Assembly: GCF_902506505.1 (NCBI RefSeq)
Contig: NZ_LR733406.1
Location: 3,000,228-3,064,227, forward strand
Direction: 5' to 3'
Length of the DNA: 64,000 bases
Source of the DNA: Pseudomonas sp. 8AS
GTDB lineage: Bacteria; Pseudomonadota; Gammaproteobacteria; Pseudomonadales; Pseudomonadaceae
The notes under the pieces were generated by a model, which saw only the letters and a program-made list of their open reading frames with translations, ran no database searches and was not told the DNA's origin. Both the position numbers and the translations under genes were made by a program. Each line of letters starts with the position of its first letter. The stretch's first letter is position 1. This document shows positions 58,859-64,000 of the stretch, piece by piece.

Positions 58859-59734
58859 ATGCACGCAACAGCGCTCTACGGCTGGCTATTGCTTCTGCTG
58901 CTGGCGCCACTCCAGACCGTGGCGGACGAGCTGCTGCGCTACCCGCGCGCGCCCAGCGGCGAGGAGTACCGCCAGGCCTACGCCCTGGCCCAGTTGCAGC
59001 AGGCCCTAGACAAGGCCGGCAGCCCCCTGCGCCTGCAGCCTTCGGAGCAGCCGATGGAACAGCAACGCGCGCTGGTCAGCCTTGAGGAAGGCGGCGTGGT
59101 CGACGTGGTCTGGAGCATGACCAGCGCGGAGCGCGAGCGACGCTTGCTGCCGGTACGCATTCCGCTGGACAAGGGCCTGTATGGCTGGCGCATCGCCCTG
59201 CTGCGTCAGGACCGCCCCCTGCTGCTGCGCCATGTGCGCCAGCTCGCCGACCTGCAGGGCTGGCGCGCCGGCCAGGGCCACGACTGGCCGGACACGCAGA
59301 TCCTGCGCTACAACGGCCTGCCGGTGGAGGTCACCTCCAGCTACGACAGCCTGTTCCGCATGCTCGATGCCAGGCGCTTCGACTACTTTCCGCGGGCGGT
59401 CATCGAGATCTGGGACGAGGCCGAGCACAACCAGGAGGCGGCCATCACCATCGACCGCCACCTGCTCCTGCACTACCCCACCGCCCTGTATTTCTTCTTC
59501 TCGCCGCGCAACCCGCTGCTGGCCGAAACCGTGGAACGCGGCCTGGAGCGGGCCCTGGCCGACGGCTCGTTCGACCGCCTGTTCCTGCAGCACTACGGCG
59601 CCACCCTGGGGCGCGTCGACTTCGCCCGGCGCCGGCTGATCGAGCTGCGCAATCCGCTGCTGCCGGCGGCCACCCCCCTGCAGCGGCGCGAGCTGTGGTT
59701 CCGCCCGGACGACCTACGGCAGCCACGCCTCTAG
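58859..59734 (+). CDS. Orphan exported solute-binding-like protein
   Basis: This 291-residue protein has a signal peptide (MHATALYGWLLLLLLAPLQTVA) and a periplasmic-binding-like fold: EEYRQAYALAQLQQALDKAGSPLRL, GGVVDVVWSMTSAERERRLLPVRIPLDKGLYGWRIALLRQ, DYFPRAVIEIWDEAE, and a C-terminal LLAETVERGLERALADGSFDRLFLQHYG. No transporter is adjacent. It is the third orphan binding protein of the window and the most diverged. The start ATG 58859 follows AAAGGA. Confidence 0.72.
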   Translation: MHATALYGWLLLLLLAPLQTVADELLRYPRAPSGEEYRQAYALAQLQQALDKAGSPLRLQPSEQPMEQQRALVSLEEGGVVDVVWSMTSAERERRLLPVRIPLDKGLYGWRIALLRQDRPLLLRHVRQLADLQGWRAGQGHDWPDTQILRYNGLPVEVTSSYDSLFRMLDARRFDYFPRAVIEIWDEAEHNQEAAITIDRHLLLHYPTALYFFFSPRNPLLAETVERGLERALADGSFDRLFLQHYGATLGRVDFARRRLIELRNPLLPAATPLQRRELWFRPDDLRQPRL

Positions 59735-59742
59735 CAGGCCGT

Positions 59743-61053
59743 TCAGGGCTGCCGGCTGGCGGATACCCCCGGCAGGCTGGCACGCACGGCCTGGCGGCTA
59801 TGCGTGCCGAAGTTGCGGAACAACTCCACCAGCAGTTGCTCCATGGCCGGGTCGTGGGCGCTGGCCAGCTGGTTGCCGGCGCTGAAGCCCTGGCTGGCGG
59901 CCTGGCGCGCCAGCCACAGGCCGATCAGTTGATCCAGCTGATCGGCGCGCGCCTGGGACTCTGCGGCCACCACCTGCACCGCGTAGTCCGGGCCCACGGC
60001 CGGGGAGCCGGCATCCTGGCGCAGGTCGGCATAGGCCGCCAGCAACGGGTGGTCGGCCGGACCGTCGTGCATCAGCAGCTGCATGCGTTCGAGCTGGTAG
60101 TGCTCGATGGCGGTATGCCGGTCGGCCACGCGCTGGATCGCGGCATCGCGATCCTCCGGGAAACCGGCCTCGGCCTTGGCGGCGATCAGCACCATGTCGC
60201 CGGTATCCACCCCCGGCAGCACCCGGGCGTGGTAGGGCTGGGTCAGGTCCTGCAGGTAGTGCAGGGCCCAGCCGAGGAAGCGGTAGCCCCAATACGGGTG
60301 GCCACTGGCGAAGGCCAGGCGGGCCAGGCCGCTGTACTGGTAGATCCGCCAGTGCGGCAGGGTCCGCGCCAGGTACGGCGCGGCGGCGAAGATCAGCTCG
60401 GACTCGTGGTAGTAGCCGATATGGAAAGGCGCCTGGGAGGAATACTCGAAGCGCGCATCGCCGAACGGTTGCTCGCCGAAGTTGTAGTCCTGGCCGGCCG
60501 TGCCCGGGTTGTCGCGAAACAGGTTGATGTCGTGGCCATAGTCCGGCTCGTCGGCGGCGCTGGCCAGCACCTGCAGGGCGCTGACCGTCTCGCCCGGCTG
60601 CAGCTCCAGATAGCGCCAGTGGCTCCACGGGCCGATCTTGTGGAACACCAGGACATCCTGGCTGAGCAGGCGGCGCCGGCCGCCGGCATCCTGCCCCGGC
60701 AGCTGCTGGATGAAACTGGCCAGGCGCACCTCGGGGTTGATCCGCAGCGCCCGCAGGAAGGCCTGGCGCGGCTCCTTGAGGCCGGCGGCCAGCCAGCGCA
60801 GGTTGTCCGGGCGCGCCGGGTAGCCGGGGAAGTGTTCGCGGGCAAAGCGCTCCTGCTGGTCGAGCAGGTGTTCGATGGCCGGCGCCTGGTCGAGCAGGAA
60901 GGCCTCCAGCGGCTCGACCGGCACCTCGGCCGCCAGCTCGGGCATGCCGCGCAGCGCCAGCAGGCTGCCGAGGGAATGATTGGACCAGGCCTGGGCCGCC
61001 AGCGGCAGGCAGGCGAGGAGCCAGGCACAGGACAACAGGACGAACGGTTTCAC
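59743..61053 (-). CDS. Exported S1/P1 nuclease / zinc phospholipase C-like protein
   Basis: This 436-residue protein has a signal peptide whose predicted cleavage (AQA|WSNHS) leaves a Trp at the mature N-terminus, as in the S1/P1 nuclease and Bacillus-type phospholipase C superfamily, where that Trp's amino group binds zinc. The metal motif ALHYLQDLTQPYHA fits HxxxDxxQPxH near residue 265. Other His/Asp residues (PDYGHDINLF, SHWRYLEL) could complete a trinuclear zinc site. It may hydrolyse nucleic acids or phospholipids; the sequence does not decide. The start GTG 61053 has GGAG five bases upstream. Confidence 0.72.
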   Translation of the reverse strand: MKPFVLLSCAWLLACLPLAAQAWSNHSLGSLLALRGMPELAAEVPVEPLEAFLLDQAPAIEHLLDQQERFAREHFPGYPARPDNLRWLAAGLKEPRQAFLRALRINPEVRLASFIQQLPGQDAGGRRRLLSQDVLVFHKIGPWSHWRYLELQPGETVSALQVLASAADEPDYGHDINLFRDNPGTAGQDYNFGEQPFGDARFEYSSQAPFHIGYYHESELIFAAAPYLARTLPHWRIYQYSGLARLAFASGHPYWGYRFLGWALHYLQDLTQPYHARVLPGVDTGDMVLIAAKAEAGFPEDRDAAIQRVADRHTAIEHYQLERMQLLMHDGPADHPLLAAYADLRQDAGSPAVGPDYAVQVVAAESQARADQLDQLIGLWLARQAASQGFSAGNQLASAHDPAMEQLLVELFRNFGTHSRQAVRASLPGVSASRQP

Positions 61054-61270
61054 TCTCACTCCATTACTCGGCGGCGGTCTGCGGCAGGCCAGCCTAACCC
61101 CGGCGGCCGCCCGCCGCACGGACACAAGACGCCAGGCACAGGCACAGATCCGGCCACCTGATGGCCTGGCGCGAGTGAACGCATGGAATGAGCGCTGTTC
61201 AATGCCGTCGGCGCCCTGGCCGGCGGCGCCCGATCCCGCTCGCCGCTGCCACGCGAGCGGGCTCCGAACC

Positions 61271-62128
61271 TCAGAACAGCAGGCTGGCGACCAGCAGGCC
61301 CGCGGCAAAGGCCGCCAGGGCCAGCAGGCCGGCCTGCAGCGGACTCAGGCCGGGGCGGCTCGGCGCCGCCGCCACGACGTGCGCGGCACTGGCCTGGGCG
61401 GCGGCGCGCAGCGGGTTGGCCGTGGCCGGCTGGGCCGCGTTGAGCGACTTGCTGGCGGCCGGCTTGGGCAGATCGACGGCGCGCATGAACAGGGTGGCGT
61501 CTTCGTCTTCGGCCTGCTGCACCTCGACCTTGGGGCCGATCACCAGCAACAGCACCGAGCCCATGCGCACCTGGTCGCCGGGCTGCAGCACCCGGGTATT
61601 GGCCTTCTCGCCATTGACCTGCACGCCGTTGGCCGAGGCCAGGTCCTTGACCTCGAGCACGTCGTCCTTGAGGAAGAACTCGCAGTGGCGCCGCGACAGC
61701 TCGGCATCGCTGAAGCACAGCTCGCACTTCACCGAGCGGCCAAAGGTCATCGAGCCGCTGACGTGGTACTTCTTGCCCTCGTTCTCGCCCTTGAGCACCT
61801 GCAGGAACCAGCGCTGCCCGCCCTCGCTGCGCGGCTTGGCCTTGGCCGGGTCGCTCAGCTGCAGCTCGACCTCGCCCAGGCGCAGGGTATCGTCGCTGCG
61901 CAACTGGTAGCGGTGGCTGACGCGCTCATCGTTGACGAAGGTGCCGCTGGCACTGTCGCAGTCGCTGACGTAGTAGAGGCCGTTCTCCTGGCGGATTTCG
62001 GCATGGAAGCCGTGGATGCCGCTATCGGCCAGCACCAGGTTGTTGCGCCGATCCTGGCCGACGGTGAAGCGCTCCTCGACCAGCCAGATGGGGGCTTGCC
62101 GACTGTCCTTGAAATGCAGCTTGAGCAT
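61271..62128 (-). CDS. Double FHA-domain protein with C-terminal membrane anchor
   Basis: This 285-residue protein has two FHA phosphothreonine-binding domains. FHA2 is canonical: GRSVKCELCFSDAELSRRHCEFFL...SANGVQVNG, with GR, SxxH and NG motifs. FHA1 (residues 20-95) is diverged: VGQDRRNNLVLADSGIHGFHAEI...SGTFVND lacks the usual Arg and Ser-Arg. A Pro/Ala linker leads to a single transmembrane helix at the end (LQAGLLALAAFAAGLLVASLLF), so it is tail-anchored. It lies 25 bases downstream of a Ser/Thr kinase gene, its probable partner. Confidence 0.87.
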   Translation of the reverse strand: MLKLHFKDSRQAPIWLVEERFTVGQDRRNNLVLADSGIHGFHAEIRQENGLYYVSDCDSASGTFVNDERVSHRYQLRSDDTLRLGEVELQLSDPAKAKPRSEGGQRWFLQVLKGENEGKKYHVSGSMTFGRSVKCELCFSDAELSRRHCEFFLKDDVLEVKDLASANGVQVNGEKANTRVLQPGDQVRMGSVLLLVIGPKVEVQQAEDEDATLFMRAVDLPKPAASKSLNAAQPATANPLRAAAQASAAHVVAAAPSRPGLSPLQAGLLALAAFAAGLLVASLLF

Positions 62129-62153
62129 CGTCTGAATCCTGTCGAAATGGCGC

Positions 62154-63884
62154 TCACTCGCCAAAGAGATTGTTCCACGCGCGCTTGAGCGGATTGCCCT
62201 CTTGCTGCGCCTTCTGCTCGGCGGCCCGCTGGTCGCGCGCGGCCGCTTCGCTGGCGCGTGCCCGGGCGGCGCGCGCGGAGCTTAACAGCTGCTGGTGTTC
62301 ATTTCGCATCTTGAGCAGCTCGGGATTTTCCGGCTCGACCTGCAGGCCGCGCTCGATCATGGCCAGGGCCGCGGGGAAGTCGCTGCGCCGGTAGGAGGCA
62401 TTGGCCAGGTCGCGGTAGAGCATGGCCACCCGGTTCAGGCCGGCCAGGGCCTGCTCGTGCCCCGGCGCCCAGCCGAGGATCTGCTGGTAGTAGTACACCG
62501 CACTGTCGTCCTCCGGCAGCAACAGGCGCTTGTCGGCGATGCTCTGTTCGGCCCGTTCCAGGTAGCCGGCGATACGTGCGTCGAGCAGACGCTGCAAGGC
62601 CTGCAGCGTGGCCGCATGCTGTTCGTCCAGCGCCAGGGCCTGGCGGAAATAGAAATCGGCGCTGTCATCGGCCGGGGCGGTCAGCAGCCCCTCGCGCAGG
62701 CGCTGCTCGCCCTGCTCGAGCAAGGCGGCGATGCGCGCCTCCTTGACCCGCAGCAGGCCGGCCAGCGCCGCGTCGTTGTCGGCATCGAGGCGCAGGACCT
62801 GGTTGAAGTAGTGCTCGGCACTGTCCTGCGGTGGCTGGTTCAGCTGCCCGCTGGCGAAGCGCTGCTCGGCCGAGGCGAGCAGGGCCTCGATCTGCCGACG
62901 CTCCTTGAGGTACAGGGTGGCGAAAGTCAGGGTGCCGATCAGCACCAGCACGCTGAGCCCCAGCAGCAGCGGCATCGCCGAGCGACGCGGCCTGGCCGGT
63001 GCCCCGGGCTTGGCCGCGGCGCCAGGCGCCACGCCGGCCGGTGCGACCTTGTGCGCGGGGCGCAACCGGGTCTGCTGCACCTCGCTCTGTCCGAGCGCAT
63101 CGAGCGCGGCCAGCAGCTCGTGGCAGTCGGCAAAGCGCTCGTCCGAGTTCTTCGCCAGCATGCGTGCCAGCAACGGGCGCAAGGCCGCCAGCGTCTCCGG
63201 CAGCTCGGGCGGCGCCATCTGCACATGGTTGACCACGGTCTGGGTGTAGTTGCCGCCGCGATAGGGATTGCTGCCGGTGAGCATCTCCAGCAGGATCACG
63301 CCGAGGCTGTAGATGTCGCTGCGCGCGTCCAGCGCCTGGCACTGCGCTTGCTCCGGGCTGCTGTAGGCCGGGCTGCCGACGGCGATGCCGAACTGGGTCA
63401 GCTCGCTGTCGATATCGAGGTCCTTGGCCACGCCGAAGTCGGTCAGCACCACCGAGCCATCGGCGCGGAAGAGGATGTTGGCCGGCTTCACGTCCCGGTG
63501 CACCAGGCCCTTGTCGTGCACCACGGCCAGGCCGCTGGCGACCTGGCGGACGATGGCCAGGGCACGCTCGACGGGGAAGATCTCGCCCTTGTGCCGGGTC
63601 AGGTCGCCGCCGGGGAGAAACTCCATGGCCAGGTAGTAGCGCCCGTCGGCCAGGCGGTCGATGTCATAGATGGTGATGATCGCCGGGTGGTTGAGCGAGG
63701 CGACGATGTGCGCTTCCTGGGTGAAGCGCTGGCTGAAGGTCTGGTCATCGGCGCTGAGCAGCACCTTGATCGCGACCTTGCGGTGCAGTGATTCCTGGGT
63801 GGCCAGGTAGACCTCGGCCATCCCCCCCTTGCCCAGCTGGCCATGCACACGGTAGCCGGGTATCTCTAGCAAATGGTTGCTCAT
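62154..63884 (-). CDS. Transmembrane serine/threonine protein kinase with C-terminal repeats
   Basis: This 576-residue kinase has a full Hanks-type domain: GKGGMAEVYLA (glycine loop), VAIKVL (Lys), HRDVKPANILF (catalytic loop) and LTDFGVAKD (DFG). A Pro/Ala linker leads to a transmembrane helix near 300-322. The C-terminal part contains at least three repeats of about 60 residues with the pattern DDSAxxYFxQxLxLDxxxxxALxxLxRV...ARIAxLLExxEQ, TPR-like. The end is coiled-coil and Ala/Arg-rich. It pairs with the FHA gene. No type VI secretion genes are seen in the window, although such kinase-FHA pairs also occur there. The ATG 63884 is chosen as it precedes the kinase fold closely; the frame stays open upstream. 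Confidence 0.87.
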   Translation of the reverse strand: MSNHLLEIPGYRVHGQLGKGGMAEVYLATQESLHRKVAIKVLLSADDQTFSQRFTQEAHIVASLNHPAIITIYDIDRLADGRYYLAMEFLPGGDLTRHKGEIFPVERALAIVRQVASGLAVVHDKGLVHRDVKPANILFRADGSVVLTDFGVAKDLDIDSELTQFGIAVGSPAYSSPEQAQCQALDARSDIYSLGVILLEMLTGSNPYRGGNYTQTVVNHVQMAPPELPETLAALRPLLARMLAKNSDERFADCHELLAALDALGQSEVQQTRLRPAHKVAPAGVAPGAAAKPGAPARPRRSAMPLLLGLSVLVLIGTLTFATLYLKERRQIEALLASAEQRFASGQLNQPPQDSAEHYFNQVLRLDADNDAALAGLLRVKEARIAALLEQGEQRLREGLLTAPADDSADFYFRQALALDEQHAATLQALQRLLDARIAGYLERAEQSIADKRLLLPEDDSAVYYYQQILGWAPGHEQALAGLNRVAMLYRDLANASYRRSDFPAALAMIERGLQVEPENPELLKMRNEHQQLLSSARAARARASEAAARDQRAAEQKAQQEGNPLKRAWNNLFGE

Positions 63885-63904
63885 CGAATGTCTTGTCGAA
63901 GTGT

Positions 63905-64000
63905 TCAAGGCTTGCGGGGACTCAGCCATCTGCTGAGGAAGTTCCGGGGTTTGGCAGCGATCGCCGGCGATTGCGGCGCACTCAGGCCGAGCACGATGCA
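63905..64000 (-). CDS. C-terminal end of an upstream gene (partial)
   Basis: The minus strand stays open from the window edge to a TGA at 63905-63907, reading CIVLGLSAPQSPAIAAKPRNFLSRWLSPRKP. The last residues look like a natural basic C-terminus, and the stop lies 20 bases before the kinase start, as expected of an operon member. Too short to assign. Confidence 0.4.
   Translation of the reverse strand, partial: CIVLGLSAPQSPAIAAKPRNFLSRWLSPRKP

Noticed and set aside
61271..64000. Kinase-FHA pair considered as part of a type VI secretion locus
   Set aside because: No Tss, Hcp or VgrG sequences are present in the window; only the pair and a cut upstream gene are visible, so the claim is not supported here.

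Overview
The window is a piece of a high-GC Pseudomonas chromosome. Evidence: a nuoB-to-nuoN operon with a fused NuoCD, a TlpQ/McpU-type chemoreceptor and a Bqs/Car-type two-component operon lying beside nuo as in P. aeruginosa, an LpdV-type lipoamide dehydrogenase, a glpK/ybaK/glpR/glpD cluster, nrdAB next to an RstAB-like two-component pair, and Pseudomonas-style REP palindromes. Compared with P. aeruginosa (from memory), the blocks come from several separate chromosomal regions, so the chromosome is rearranged. Assignments rest on reading translations and on remembered family features; no database search was possible.

Layout. 1-14.0 kb: respiratory complex I (nuoB 3' end, nuoCD, E-N) closed by a terminator. 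14.3-23.6 kb: Na+/H+ antiporter-like permease (-), dCache chemoreceptor, flavin reductase, a four-gene (-) operon of two PepSY proteins, response regulator and kinase with a BqsR-like box, a patatin-like lipase, a small exported protein and QueD. 23.7-26.2 kb: a 5S rRNA 3' fragment with its terminator abuts a 5'-truncated bkdB, followed by intact lpdV. 26.2-35.2 kb: small hypothetical proteins, two orphan solute-binding-like proteins, hrpA (carrying a translated REP pair) and a second chemoreceptor. 35.2-39.9 kb: glycerol catabolism without glpF. 40.0-48.9 kb: a lipase-like hydrolase, an RstAB-like pair, and nrdA/nrdB behind NrdR and DnaA boxes.

48.95-53.4 kb is the clear accessory zone: an AT-rich gene fusing a catalytically dead DnaQ-like exonuclease domain to an FRG domain, a hairpin-rich segment, an array of 182-bp repeats, a RAYT transposase bracketed by 52-bp inverted REP copies, and a 148-bp MITE whose end supplies the stop codon of an exported dioxygenase-like gene. 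53.4-64.0 kb returns to core-like genes: a double CAP-domain protein, PpiC, DUF1275 permease, a YebC homologue, an exported S1/P1-nuclease-like protein, and a double-FHA protein paired with a membrane Ser/Thr kinase.

The best candidate for an undescribed system is the pseudo-DnaQ-FRG gene (48970-50112). The most important structural anomaly is the 5S rRNA/bkdB junction at about 23825, which is either a real rearrangement or a misassembly at an rRNA repeat.
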